From: CAVXNB01 sp963763085 | GTDB lineage: Bacteria > Actinomycetota > Acidimicrobiia > Acidimicrobiales > Bog-793 | NCBI GenBank assembly: GCA_963763085.1 | Contig: CAVXNB010000001.1 | Coordinates: 434,001-498,000 of the forward strand | Length of the DNA: 64,000 bases | Direction: 5' to 3' | Shown: positions 1-8,463 of the stretch, piece after piece | How the letters are laid out: every line of letters starts with the position of its first letter | Numbering within the stretch: the first letter of the stretch is position 1 | The notes under the pieces: model-generated | Database searches by the model: none | Told to the model about the DNA's origin: nothing | The model's input: only the letters and a program-made list of their open reading frames with translations | Made by a program: the position numbers and the translations under genes

Positions 1-74
1 ACCCCTTCGACGGCGTGCATCGTCCCGATCACGCCGCCGCCCACGACGACAAGGCGCGGCGTGCCGGCGGTCAT
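1..74 (-). CDS. FAD-dependent oxidoreductase, N-terminal fragment
   Basis: Only the first 24 codons are inside the window; the gene runs off the left edge. They hold a beta strand followed by a GGGVIG turn, the dinucleotide-binding fold that starts FAD-dependent amine and amino-acid oxidoreductases. The GTMHA stretch just after the turn resembles, from memory, the TIGR03364 group of D-amino-acid-oxidase-like enzymes often found beside phosphonate uptake genes. Its ATG overlaps the TGA of the ABC ATPase gene, so it is the last gene seen of that operon. The flavin fold is clear; the exact family is inference from a short fragment and from the neighbours. Confidence 0.6.
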   Translation of the reverse strand, partial: MTAGTPRLVVVGGGVIGTMHAVEG

Positions 75-1198
75 TGAGTCAGGCCGTTCCCCTGGGACGT
101 GGAGACGTGAGGCGCAACCAGGACGTCGCGCGCGATGACGGACAGGCGAACTCGGGTCCCGGGCTCGATGTCGGCGGCGTCGTCGCTGCGGAGGTCGACG
201 CGAACCGGGATCTCCCCGACGAGCACGATGAGTCGCGTCGTCGCGCCAAGGAAGTTCCTGTGGGTGACGAAGTCCTTCGAGCTCGGGTCGACGTCGACAG
301 TGAGGTCCTCGGGCCGCAGCAAGGCGTCGAGGTCGCCACCGGTCGGGGTGGCGGCGAGCCGAATGGGGCACCGCTGGCCGAAGATGACGACGTCGCTGCC
401 GGTCCGCTGCACGGGGACCCTGCTCGAAACGCCAACGAATTCGGCGACAAAGGGGGTCGCGGGACGTGCGTAAAGGTCTGCGGGTGTGGCCGTCTGCTCG
501 TTGTGGCCTGACGACATCACGCAGACTCTGTCGGCGAGTGAGAGCGCCTCTTCCTGATCGTGGGTGACGAAGACAGTCGTGATCGACAGCCGCCTCTGCA
601 AAGCGCGGATCTCGTCGCGCAACTCGGATCGCACGCGGGCGTCCAGCGCCGAGAGCGGCTCGTCGAGCAGGAGGACCTGCGGTTCGATCGCGAGGGCTCT
701 CGCAAGTGCGACCCGCTGCTGTTGGCCGCCGGACATCTGGTGGGGGTACTTCGACCTCTGGTCACCGAGGCCGACCAGCTCGAGCAGATCGCCCGCCTTC
801 TTCCTTCGCTGCTTGGACCTCTGCCGTCGCATCCGCAACCCGTACGCGACGTTGTCGATCGCGTTCATATTCGGGAACAGCGAGTAGCTCTGGAACACCA
901 TCCCCATGTCCCGCTTTTGGGAGCTGACCCGCGACAGGTCTTTCCCGTCGACGACCACGCGGCCGCCATCGAGCCGTTCGAAGCCGGCGAGCACCCTGAG
1001 CGCTGTCGTCTTCCCGCAACCGGAGGGCCCGAGAAGGGCGAGGAACTCCGCCGGCTGGATGGACAGCGAGAACCCGTCGAGGGCTCTCGTGCTGCCGAAT
1101 ATCCGCTCCAGCCTGTCGAGCTCGATCCGGGCGCCGGCGGCCACTGAAGCTTGCGCCGCTCCGCCGAAGGTCGACGAGTCCTCCTGCGTCGTCGTCAT
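71..1198 (-). CDS. ABC transporter ATP-binding protein, polyamine/phosphonate type
   Basis: This 375-residue cytoplasmic ATPase should power import through the two permeases encoded just upstream. Walker A (GPSGCGKTT) is at about residues 57-65, the Q-loop near 103, the signature SGGQQQ near 156-161, Walker B LLLDEP near 176-181 and the switch His in VTHDQEEA after that. The last 120 residues form a TOBE-like domain, as in the PotA/FbpC/PhnT group. The ATG at 1198 was chosen because AGGAGG lies 9 nt before it and it overlaps the permease stop as ATGA; a longer frame extends further but has no such site. Next to the FAD oxidoreductase, 2-aminoethylphosphonate or a similar compound is the likely substrate, but this is inferred from context. 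Confidence 0.88.
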   Translation of the reverse strand: MTTTQEDSSTFGGAAQASVAAGARIELDRLERIFGSTRALDGFSLSIQPAEFLALLGPSGCGKTTALRVLAGFERLDGGRVVVDGKDLSRVSSQKRDMGMVFQSYSLFPNMNAIDNVAYGLRMRRQRSKQRRKKAGDLLELVGLGDQRSKYPHQMSGGQQQRVALARALAIEPQVLLLDEPLSALDARVRSELRDEIRALQRRLSITTVFVTHDQEEALSLADRVCVMSSGHNEQTATPADLYARPATPFVAEFVGVSSRVPVQRTGSDVVIFGQRCPIRLAATPTGGDLDALLRPEDLTVDVDPSSKDFVTHRNFLGATTRLIVLVGEIPVRVDLRSDDAADIEPGTRVRLSVIARDVLVAPHVSTSQGNGLTQ

Positions 1199-2052
1199 CG
1201 TGTCCCAACCCTCCTGACGGCGCGGCGAGACTGGGAGCGATCCAGCAAGACGATGAGGGTGAGCAGCAGCCAAGTACCGAGAAGAGACAGCATCGACACT
1301 GCGGTGGAGATGTGGGCGTCCAGTTGCTGGAACTGGTAGATCCACACCGGGAGCGTCGTCCAGAGGTCCAGGCTCGCCATGGTGAACTCCCCCAGGACCA
1401 GGGCGATAGTCAGTGCTATGGCTGAAGTCATCGCCGATCTGATATTCGGGAGGATCACGTGCAACAGCGTGCTCCCCCATTTTCCTCCGAGCGATCGCGA
1501 CGCCTCCACGAGGGTCTTGAGATCGACCGCCGAAAGGCCTGAGTCCAGCGAACGGTAGACGAAGGGAAGCGACAGGATGACGTACATGAGGCTCAGCAAA
1601 TAGGGCGAGGCTTTCAGCCAGGCCGGCGAGGCGGCCAACACGCCGAGGATGAGCACGATCGCTGGGATGACGATCGGGAGGATCGTGATGAAGTCGAGGA
1701 CCCGTCGCATTCTCGGCAACTTGAGGTGGACGTAGACCGCCGTCGGAACCATGAGCACGATGCTGAGCACCACCGTCAAGGCCGCCAGGCGGAGCGAGAG
1801 GAAGAATGCCGCTCCGAACCCCGTCTGGGAGGGAATAGCTTTGACGGCGTAGAGCGAGAAGTGCCCGGCGTCGTTCTGCAACGAGAACTTTGCGGCGGCG
1901 TAGAGCGGGATGAGGAAATAGAACCCCGCGAGGAGAAGCACGACCGCTCGCCAGAAGCGGGGTCGACCGCGACGGCGCCCTGGGTCCGACGCGACCTCGC
2001 CAGTGTCGCCGAGTGTTTCCTCGACGGCGATCTCCGGGATCAGCGAAGCCAT
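1195..2052 (-). CDS. ABC transporter permease, PotC/PhnV-like
   Basis: A 285-residue inner-membrane subunit with about six hydrophobic segments. It has the binding-protein-dependent transport permease fold and the EAA-type loop (EASRSLGG, near residue 190) that contacts the ATPase. It overlaps the other permease by 13 bp and ends in an ATGA overlap with the ATPase gene, so the three are translationally coupled. The ATG at 2052 follows the end of the upstream gene closely; an in-frame extension upstream codes for arginine-rich shadow sequence and was rejected. It would form the heterodimeric channel with the product of 2040-2984. Confidence 0.88.
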   Translation of the reverse strand: MASLIPEIAVEETLGDTGEVASDPGRRRGRPRFWRAVVLLLAGFYFLIPLYAAAKFSLQNDAGHFSLYAVKAIPSQTGFGAAFFLSLRLAALTVVLSIVLMVPTAVYVHLKLPRMRRVLDFITILPIVIPAIVLILGVLAASPAWLKASPYLLSLMYVILSLPFVYRSLDSGLSAVDLKTLVEASRSLGGKWGSTLLHVILPNIRSAMTSAIALTIALVLGEFTMASLDLWTTLPVWIYQFQQLDAHISTAVSMLSLLGTWLLLTLIVLLDRSQSRRAVRRVGTR

Positions 2053-2984
2053 CTCGAGGCCCTTCTCCGCACCAGGGCGTACAGAATCATGGTGATCGTC
2101 AACACGACGAGCATCCCGAACCCGATGGCGTAGCCGATGTTCTCCTCGCCGGAGATGACGTTGCCGTTGAGGAACGCTCCGATCTGGATGGGCGCGAGCG
2201 TGACCGTGCCCGCCGTCAAGGTGTCTGCCGTGGCATAGGCGGCGAACGCGCTGCCGAAGAGCAGCAGCATCGCTCCGAGCACCGAGGGCAGCAACACAGG
2301 TATGCCGACTGTGCGCCAGTACCTGACGCTCGAAGCTCCCAGACTTTCCGCGGCCTCTCGCCAGGCCGGACGGAGAGCGCCGAGCGCCGGAGTGATGACG
2401 ATCACCATGAGTGGGATCTGGAAGTACAGGTAGACGATCGCCACGCCGTAGAACGAGTAAAGGTTGAACCCGTGATTCCACGGGTTCGCTTTGACGGCAT
2501 TCAGCCACGCCGTGAGGACGCCGGTCGTTCCGATCGTCGCGATGAAGATGAACGTGAGGTTGATGCCGCCGAAGTTGGCGAGCACACCTGAAGCGGTCGT
2601 CACGAGTCGTCGAAGCAGGCTGCTGTGAGACGTCTGGATCGCGTAGGCGAGAATCAGGCCGAGGATCCCGGGCACGATTGACGCAATGGCCGCGAGGATG
2701 ATGCTGTTCTTGAATCCGACGAGGTAGGTGCCGTGGGTGACCGTGTGAATGTTGGCGAGGGTGAGCCTGCCGCTCTCGCTCCTGAAGGCTTTGTCGATCA
2801 CCGCCACGGCCGGGATCCCGAGGCCGAGGGCGGTGTAGACGAAGAACGGCGCCATCGCCAGGGTGGGCCGGACCGCACGGCCTACACGACCCTTCCTCCT
2901 ACTGGCCGCCGGCGGGCCGTCCGCGCCTCCGGCCCGGGAGTCTGAGACTCCCGGGCCGGAGATCGCCACTTCGTGAACGGTCAT
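2040..2984 (-). CDS. ABC transporter permease, PotB/PhnU-like
   Basis: A 314-residue membrane protein. A basic cytoplasmic N-terminus of about 45 residues precedes six predicted membrane helices. The EAA loop is visible as REAAESLGASSVRYWRT near residue 215, the ATPase contact of this permease family. It pairs with the following permease, which overlaps it by 13 bp. It starts 24 bp after the substrate-binding-protein gene, in the usual order binding protein, permease, permease, ATPase. The substrate is not readable from the protein itself. Confidence 0.88.
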   Translation of the reverse strand: MTVHEVAISGPGVSDSRAGGADGPPAASRRKGRVGRAVRPTLAMAPFFVYTALGLGIPAVAVIDKAFRSESGRLTLANIHTVTHGTYLVGFKNSIILAAIASIVPGILGLILAYAIQTSHSSLLRRLVTTASGVLANFGGINLTFIFIATIGTTGVLTAWLNAVKANPWNHGFNLYSFYGVAIVYLYFQIPLMVIVITPALGALRPAWREAAESLGASSVRYWRTVGIPVLLPSVLGAMLLLFGSAFAAYATADTLTAGTVTLAPIQIGAFLNGNVISGEENIGYAIGFGMLVVLTITMILYALVRRRASRWLR

Positions 2985-3008
2985 ACTGTCAAGCCCCGTG
3001 GGCCGGCG

Positions 3009-4169
3009 TCACGGGCCGGAAGTTACCTCAATCGGCCAGTACTGTGCGACAACTGCCTTGGCCTTGTTGAGCTGAGCCTGAGTCGGGAACTTGGTGGTCC
3101 CCTTTGGCGCCGGCGGCAGTGCCTTCACCGCTGGGGTGTACGCCAGGTGATTCTTGATCAGGTACGGAAGCTCGATCGGGCGTGCCTTGCCCTTGAGCCA
3201 CAGGTTCTGCCCCGTTGTGGAGTACAAGTACTCCTCCCACAAGCGTGCCGCCGCGGGGTCCGGGGCGTCCTTGTTGATCGCCTGGGCGTAGTAAGCCGCA
3301 TACACGCCGTCGCTCGGGATCACGACTTTCCAGCTCTTGCTGTAACCCGGGAGCGAGTTGATCTCCGAGGCCTGGAGGTAGTCCCACCAGATCACGATGT
3401 TCGTCGCACCCGACTGGACCGTCCCGGGACCGGCGATCGTGGCCACGAAGTTGCCCTCTTTGTTCAGCTTCTGGAACCAGTCGACGCCAGGCTTGATGTG
3501 GTTGAACGAGCCCCCGTTCGAAAGGGCTGCCGCGTACACGGCCGAGAACGCCGCGCTGGCTTCGGTCGGGTTGTTGTTGATGCCGATCTTGTAGCCCTGG
3601 CCGGTCCTCAGCATCTGCTTGAAGGTGGTCGGGCAGTGCTTGACGGTCTTGGTGTCACAGCCGATCGACACATAGCCGCCGTAGTCGCCGTACCAGCTGC
3701 CATGGACGTTCTTCTGTGAATTCGGGATGTGAGTCCACGTCTGCACCCGGTAGTTGGCCACCTCGTGGTTGTTGCTGGCCTCGATCGCGAAGCTCTGCCC
3801 GAGGTCCAGCACGTCCGGGTCATCGGCGCGGCCCTTGTCCGCCTTGATCGCGTTGAGCTCGTCCTGGCTGGATCCTTCTGGGTTCTCCGAGTTGATCGCG
3901 ATGTGGTACTTGTGGGAGAAGTCACTGATGATCGTCCCGTAGTTCGCCCAGTTGGACGGCAGCGTGATGACGTTCAGATGGCCCTCCGCCTCGGCAGCCT
4001 TCTTGAGGTTCCCGAAATCCTCCGGCCCGGTCTTGGTGAGATGGGTCACCGTCGCCCAGTTGACCGACGAATGGGGAAGGGTGGCGGCCCCACCAGGAAT
4101 CGCCATGACTCCCAGACCCACTGTGGTCGCTCCGGCAAGTACTACGGCCGTGAGCTTTTTTGATTTCAC
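3009..4169 (-). CDS. Extracellular substrate-binding protein of the ABC importer
   Basis: A 386-residue secreted protein. A basic start (KSKK), a hydrophobic stretch and an Ala-rich region near residue 30 make a Sec signal peptide. No lipobox cysteine is seen, unusual for a binding protein in a monoderm, so retention may need another route. The mature part looks like the iron/polyamine/aminoethylphosphonate group of periplasmic binding proteins (PBP type 2). Two cysteines 10 residues apart (GCD and HCP, near 205-215) could form a disulfide. The GTG at 4169 was chosen because AGAGGAGG lies 7 nt before it and the signal peptide starts there. First gene of the importer operon. Confidence 0.85.
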   Translation of the reverse strand: MKSKKLTAVVLAGATTVGLGVMAIPGGAATLPHSSVNWATVTHLTKTGPEDFGNLKKAAEAEGHLNVITLPSNWANYGTIISDFSHKYHIAINSENPEGSSQDELNAIKADKGRADDPDVLDLGQSFAIEASNNHEVANYRVQTWTHIPNSQKNVHGSWYGDYGGYVSIGCDTKTVKHCPTTFKQMLRTGQGYKIGINNNPTEASAAFSAVYAAALSNGGSFNHIKPGVDWFQKLNKEGNFVATIAGPGTVQSGATNIVIWWDYLQASEINSLPGYSKSWKVVIPSDGVYAAYYAQAINKDAPDPAAARLWEEYLYSTTGQNLWLKGKARPIELPYLIKNHLAYTPAVKALPPAPKGTTKFPTQAQLNKAKAVVAQYWPIEVTSGP

Positions 4170-4621
4170 TCTTGAGCCTCCTCTGCCCGGTTGCTTGAAC
4201 CACCGAACTGGCGGCCAGTGCGGAAAGTTATCGAGGGTAGGTGACTTTTGTATGAACGCTGCGTAACGAATGGAGGAAACGTGGAAGCCGCCTAAGCGAC
4301 GTTCAAGTGAACGCAATATGAACAGTCGGTGAAGTCTGCGGGCGAAAGCGCAGTTCACAACGCATGAGCGACGCAAGACGCGCCGGCGGTGCCAGGCCGG
4401 CCCCGGAGCGCCGAGCGCCGGCCACATCCGAGCGAGGACCTCGGGCCATGTAACGAAATTCGTCCTCAACTTGCTTCCGATCGAGATTGTGACTGGTCGC
4501 AATCATTAACGGAGGCAAGATTTGCCCAGAATGTGTTATCGGCGAAGACCGCCACCGACGCCACCGCCCGGCAGCCCGCACCAGACGCACCGCACCGACC
4601 ACCGACCACCGACCACCCTCC
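4170..4621. other. Intergenic region upstream of the importer operon
   Basis: This is the longest stretch without a convincing gene (452 bp). It lies between the start of the binding-protein gene and the stop of the next minus-strand ABC gene, so it must hold the importer promoter. Its left half is AT-richer than the surroundings. A 14-bp palindrome is listed separately. TANNNT hexamers on the minus strand (TACCCT at 4234-4239, TAACTT at 4225-4230) are possible -10 elements, but no good -35 matches them. Near 4590-4616 there is a short tandem repeat of a CCGACCA-like unit. A 99-codon frame (4303-4602) looks like chance coding. Confidence 0.5.
4300..4313. promoter_or_regulatory. Operator-like palindrome CGTTCA-AG-TGAACG
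   Basis: A perfect 6-bp inverted repeat with a 2-bp centre, about 130 bp upstream of the binding-protein start. The half-site TGAACGC recurs at 4253-4259, 55 bp from its copy at 4308-4314, close to a whole number of helical turns. This is the form of a dimeric repressor site, and many phosphonate uptake operons are controlled by GntR-type regulators. No regulator gene is in view, so the role is inference. Confidence 0.4.
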
Positions 4622-5407
4622 TCAGGCGGTCACGTCCCGCCGCCCGAATATGAGCATCGTGATTGCGACGCCTCCAGCCAGGTACGCCGCCACGGTGATG
4701 ACTGCCGGCCCGAACGGCGCGACTGAGGAGCCGCCTTGGGCGATCGCCTCGAGCAATTGGCCGGGCAGCCAGCGTGCGGTTCCCGGCACGGCGTCGGTGA
4801 GGATCGTCTCGACGGGGAGCAGGAGCGCGAGACCGGCCGCGATCGCGATGACCGAGGAGCGCAACAACACCCCGAGGAGCATGCCGACGATCGCGAATCC
4901 GCAGGTCGAAATCGCAAGGTTGCCGAGGGCGATACCCAGGTCGCCCATGCCGACGCCGGAGGTCCAGGCGTCGGTCGGGACGCCGCGGGCGTGCGCCATC
5001 GCGAAGGCGGCGCAGATTCCGATGATCGTCGCCACCACGACCGCCCCGATCAGGAACGTGAGTACGGCCAGGAACTTGCCGGACATCAGCACGGTCCGCC
5101 GCGGCTGGCGGACGAGCAGATTGCGTAGCGTCCCGTGGGCGAACTCGCCACCGAATTGCGCGGCCGCGATCGAGAACGAGACGGCACCGAGCAGAACGCC
5201 CGACTGGGTGATCCCTTGGCTGAGCCCGCTGGCGTGCGCCAACTTGGCGAGCGTCAGATCGCCGGCGGAATCGGGATGGTGGAGCGCACCGGCGATCGTC
5301 ACGATCGTCGTGAGCAGCACCACTCCCGTGATGGCGCCGTAGCTGCCGAACCACAACCGCCGCCGGCGCATCTTGATCCATTCGCTCTGGAACGCCGACA
5401 GGATCAC
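4622..5407 (-). CDS. ABC-2 type transporter permease
   Basis: A 261-residue membrane protein with about six hydrophobic helices. It starts with the EWIKMRRRR stretch common in ABC-2 permeases of the bacitracin/lantibiotic-resistance or NatB-like type. The GTG start overlaps the TGA of the ATPase gene at 5404 (GTGA), so the two form a coupled exporter pair. In such systems two permease copies usually pair with two ATPase subunits. Substrate unknown: similar pairs move drugs, peptides or sodium. Nothing nearby suggests a substrate. Confidence 0.85.
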   Translation of the reverse strand: MILSAFQSEWIKMRRRRLWFGSYGAITGVVLLTTIVTIAGALHHPDSAGDLTLAKLAHASGLSQGITQSGVLLGAVSFSIAAAQFGGEFAHGTLRNLLVRQPRRTVLMSGKFLAVLTFLIGAVVVATIIGICAAFAMAHARGVPTDAWTSGVGMGDLGIALGNLAISTCGFAIVGMLLGVLLRSSVIAIAAGLALLLPVETILTDAVPGTARWLPGQLLEAIAQGGSSVAPFGPAVITVAAYLAGGVAITMLIFGRRDVTA

Positions 5408-6426
5408 GAGGTCCCCGCTCTGGCGCAGCCGCCGGTGATCTCGAAGAATGCCTCCTCGAGAGTCGAGCGTCGCTCGGACAGGTGGACGAGCGTGATGCCT
5501 TCCGCCATCGCAAGCCGATTGAGGTCACCGGCCCAACTGCAGTCAGCCGCGATCTCGAGGGTCGTGCCCGCCTGCCCGGCGAGTATGTGGGCGCCTCGCC
5601 CGGTGGATTGCACCAGCTCCAGCAGTCGAGTTGCGTGCGCCTCGTTCTCGGTTCGCACGATCAGCTCCGGCGCGCGGGCCGCCAGCAGCTCAGCAACGCC
5701 GCCCTGGAAGAGCAGCCGGCCGGCGTCGATCACGACAAGGTGCTCGCAGATCTGTTGGATCTCGGCGAGCAGATGAGAAGAAACAAAGACCGTCATGCCC
5801 TCGTCGGCGAACGACCGCAGCATGGCGCGGATCTCGGCTATGCCGTGGGGATCGAGGCCGTTCGTCGGTTCGTCGAGCACGAGTAGCTCCGGATTCGGCA
5901 ACAGCGCGGCGCCGATCCCCAGCCGCTGGCGCATACCGAGCGAGTAGGTCCGGAACGGGTCCAGTGCCCGCGGCCCAAGTCCGACGCGCTCGAGGACCTC
6001 GTCGACCCGCCGGTTGACGATTCCGCCCAGCCGGGCGAGCACGAGGAGGTTCTCGCGCCCGGACAGGGTCGGATAGAACGTGGGGCCCTCGATGAGCGCC
6101 CCGACCCGCGCCAGGTACTCGCGGGCATGACCGAGGGGATGTCCGAGGACCGTGCCCGTGCCGGCGGAAGGGCGGATGAGGCCCAGCAGCATCCGGATGG
6201 TCGTGGTCTTCCCGGCGCCGTTCTGGCCCACGAAGCCGGTGATCGAACCCGCCGGGATGAGGAGGTCGAGGCCGTCGACGGCGAGCCGCTTGCCGAAGCG
6301 CTTCGTGAGTCCACGCGTGACCACGGCGTGTTCGTCGTCGGCCTGCGTACCAACAGCCAAGGCGACCTGCTCGGCCGCGAGTGCGACCGCGCTCACCCCA
6401 AAATGAAACCACGAATTCCGGCCCAT
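5404..6426 (-). CDS. ABC transporter ATP-binding protein, exporter type
   Basis: A 340-residue ATPase of the CcmA/DrrA/BcrA group. Walker A is GQNGAGKTTT near residue 68. The signature reads SLGMRQRLGIG, the variant typical of antibiotic and bacteriocin exporters, followed by LLVLDEPTNGLDP. The last 100 residues hold the extra C-terminal domain of this group. The first 30 residues before the core are poorly conserved in appearance; an internal GTG could be the true start, so the N-terminus is uncertain. It is paired with the following permease by a GTGA overlap. The 82 bp between it and trpA show no clear signal. Confidence 0.86.
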   Translation of the reverse strand: MGRNSWFHFGVSAVALAAEQVALAVGTQADDEHAVVTRGLTKRFGKRLAVDGLDLLIPAGSITGFVGQNGAGKTTTIRMLLGLIRPSAGTGTVLGHPLGHAREYLARVGALIEGPTFYPTLSGRENLLVLARLGGIVNRRVDEVLERVGLGPRALDPFRTYSLGMRQRLGIGAALLPNPELLVLDEPTNGLDPHGIAEIRAMLRSFADEGMTVFVSSHLLAEIQQICEHLVVIDAGRLLFQGGVAELLAARAPELIVRTENEAHATRLLELVQSTGRGAHILAGQAGTTLEIAADCSWAGDLNRLAMAEGITLVHLSERRSTLEEAFFEITGGCARAGTS

Positions 6427-6508
6427 GCGTCACGCGGGGTGACCGGACCGTGACGATCGGCGATCGACCGGGCCAGCCGGAACCTCGCGAGGGTCCCTCA
6501 GCTGCGGT

Positions 6509-7288
6509 TCAGCTGTCGATCGCCGCCCGGAACTCGGCGACGAACGCCGCCGCCCCTTCCGGTCCGGCGCCCTCGAGCAGGCGGTGCACGAGAGCCGACC
6601 CGATAACAACGCCGTCCGCGACGGCCACCACTTCTCGAGCCTGCTGCGGGGTGGAGACGCCGACTCCGATGAGCACCGGCGTGTCTGTCTCCGCCTTGCA
6701 GCGCGCCGCGACTTCGAGCGCGCTCGCGCTCAAGGAGGTTCGCTCGCCGGTCACCCCCATCAGTCCGACCCCGTAGACGAAGCCACGGGAACGGGCGCAG
6801 ATGGCCTTCAGCCGCTCCTTCGGGGTAGTCGGCGCGACGAGCAGCACCGATTCGACTCCTGCGAGAACGGCTTCGGTATCCCAGTCGTCGAGCTCGTCGA
6901 TCGGCAGATCGGGCACGACGGAGCCTGCGATGCCCGCGTCGGCGAGCGTCCGCGCCATCCGGCGATGACCGGCCCTCAGCACGATGTTGTAGTAGGTCAT
7001 CACCGCGAGAGGGACGCCGGCATCCGCACCGGCGAGCGCCGTGATCACTGACGTCGGCGTCGTGCCGGCACGAAGCGACTCGACGGAGGCCTGTTGGATG
7101 ACGGGCCCGTCCATGATCGGGTCCGAGAACGGGATCCCGATCTCGATCGCGTCGGCGCCGGCGGCCGCGATCGCCCGCACGACGTCGACCCAATCGGGCC
7201 CGAGACCGCCGGTCACGTACGGGATCAGCAGCTTGGCGCCGGCGTCGCGACGGGCACGCAGAGCCTGCTCGAGCGCGCCGATCGTCAC
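6509..7288 (-). CDS. trpA: Tryptophan synthase alpha chain
   Basis: 259 residues, the normal length. It cleaves indole-3-glycerol phosphate to indole and glyceraldehyde 3-phosphate and passes indole to TrpB. The catalytic acids are in place: Glu49 in AIEIG and Asp60 in PIMDGP, the same numbers as in the Salmonella enzyme. The phosphate-binding loop follows near GVGVSTPQQA. The GTG at 7288 overlaps the trpB stop as GTGA and places the catalytic residues correctly. It is the last gene of the long minus-strand operon. Confidence 0.97.
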   Translation of the reverse strand: MTIGALEQALRARRDAGAKLLIPYVTGGLGPDWVDVVRAIAAAGADAIEIGIPFSDPIMDGPVIQQASVESLRAGTTPTSVITALAGADAGVPLAVMTYYNIVLRAGHRRMARTLADAGIAGSVVPDLPIDELDDWDTEAVLAGVESVLLVAPTTPKERLKAICARSRGFVYGVGLMGVTGERTSLSASALEVAARCKAETDTPVLIGVGVSTPQQAREVVAVADGVVIGSALVHRLLEGAGPEGAAAFVAEFRAAIDS

Positions 7289-8463
7289 CGCGTGAGATCC
7301 CGGACCAGCGCCACGTCCTTGTCGCCCCGGCCCGAGAGCGTGATCAGCACCGCGGACCCTGTCGGGATCGACTTGCCGGCCTCCCTCACGACCCACGCGA
7401 GCGCGTGGGCGGGCTCGAGGGCGGGGATGATGCCCTCGGTCTCGGACAGCAGCCGGAAGGCCGCGATGACCTCCTCGTCCTCCGCGAGGACGTACTCGGC
7501 CCTGCTGATCGCTCCGAGGTAGGCGTGTTCAGGACCTACGCCCGGATAGTCCAGACCGGCTGAGATCGAGCTCGCCTCGAGGATCTGACCCGCCTCGTCC
7601 TGGAGGAACCGCGAGCGCATGCCGTGGACCGATCCGAGGACGCCATTGCTCATGGCGGCACCGCCGGCCGCCTCGACTCCGACCAGCCGGGCGCCTGTGT
7701 CGACGAAGCCGGCGAACGTGCCGGCCGCGTTGGAACCGCCCCCGACGCAGGCGACGACGACGTCCGGGTCGAAACCGCCGAGACAGTCGAGGCACTGGAC
7801 CCGCGCCTCGTCGCCCACGACGCGCTGCAGCTCGCGGACTATGAACGGATACGGATGGGGACCCATGACCGATCCGATGCAGTAGTGCGTGGTTGCGACC
7901 GTCGCCACCCAGTCACGCAAGGCTTCGTTAATGGCATCCTTCAGGGTCTTGCTCCCGGAGTGGACCGCCCGCACCTCGGCACCTAGCAACTCCATGCGGA
8001 AGACGTTCAGGCCCTGGCGCTCGACGTCGACCGCACCCATGTACACGAGGCACTCCAGCCCGAGGAGGGCCGCCGCGGTGGCAGTGGCGACGCCGTGCTG
8101 GCCGGCGCCGGTCTCCGCGATCAGGCGCCGCTTGCCCATGCGCTCTGCAAGAAGCGCCTGACCGATGACGTTGTTGATCTTGTGCGACCCGGTGTGAGCC
8201 AGGTCTTCTCGCTTCAGCAGCAACCGTATTCCCAGCCGCTCGCTGAGACGTTCGCACTCGGTGACGGGCGTCGGGCGGCCCCCGTAGTGGCGCAGGAGGT
8301 TGTCGAGCCGGCTGCGGAACTCCGGGTCTCCCCAGGCGCTGGCAAAAGCCTTCTCGAGCTCCTCGCAGGCGGGAACGAGCGCCTCGGGCACGAACCTTCC
8401 GCCGAAATCGCCGAACCGCCCGCCTGCATGCGGCTCTCGCATGAGTTCGCCGATCGTGATCAA
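7285..8463 (-). CDS. trpB: Tryptophan synthase beta chain
   Basis: 392 residues. A PLP enzyme that joins indole and serine to give tryptophan. The PLP lysine lies in HTGSHKINN (about residue 95), the phosphate-binding glycine loop is GGGSNAAG, and the COMM-type region reads GAGQHGVATATAAA. This is the ordinary TrpB1 type. The start is a TTG overlapping the trpF stop (TTGA) with AGGTGG 6 nt upstream; an ATG seven codons in is the alternative. TrpB and TrpA would form the usual alpha2beta2 complex with an indole tunnel. Confidence 0.96.
   Translation of the reverse strand: MITIGELMREPHAGGRFGDFGGRFVPEALVPACEELEKAFASAWGDPEFRSRLDNLLRHYGGRPTPVTECERLSERLGIRLLLKREDLAHTGSHKINNVIGQALLAERMGKRRLIAETGAGQHGVATATAAALLGLECLVYMGAVDVERQGLNVFRMELLGAEVRAVHSGSKTLKDAINEALRDWVATVATTHYCIGSVMGPHPYPFIVRELQRVVGDEARVQCLDCLGGFDPDVVVACVGGGSNAAGTFAGFVDTGARLVGVEAAGGAAMSNGVLGSVHGMRSRFLQDEAGQILEASSISAGLDYPGVGPEHAYLGAISRAEYVLAEDEEVIAAFRLLSETEGIIPALEPAHALAWVVREAGKSIPTGSAVLITLSGRGDKDVALVRDLTR

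Noticed and set aside
4588..4616. CCGACCA tandem repeat as a regulatory iteron
   Set aside because: Only about three imperfect units, GC-biased, at the 3' end of an ABC gene rather than at its promoter.
4389..5342. Long plus-strand open frame opposite the ABC permease
   Set aside because: It is antisense to a clear membrane protein, has a Pro/Arg/Thr-rich composition and no motif. High GC keeps shadow frames open.
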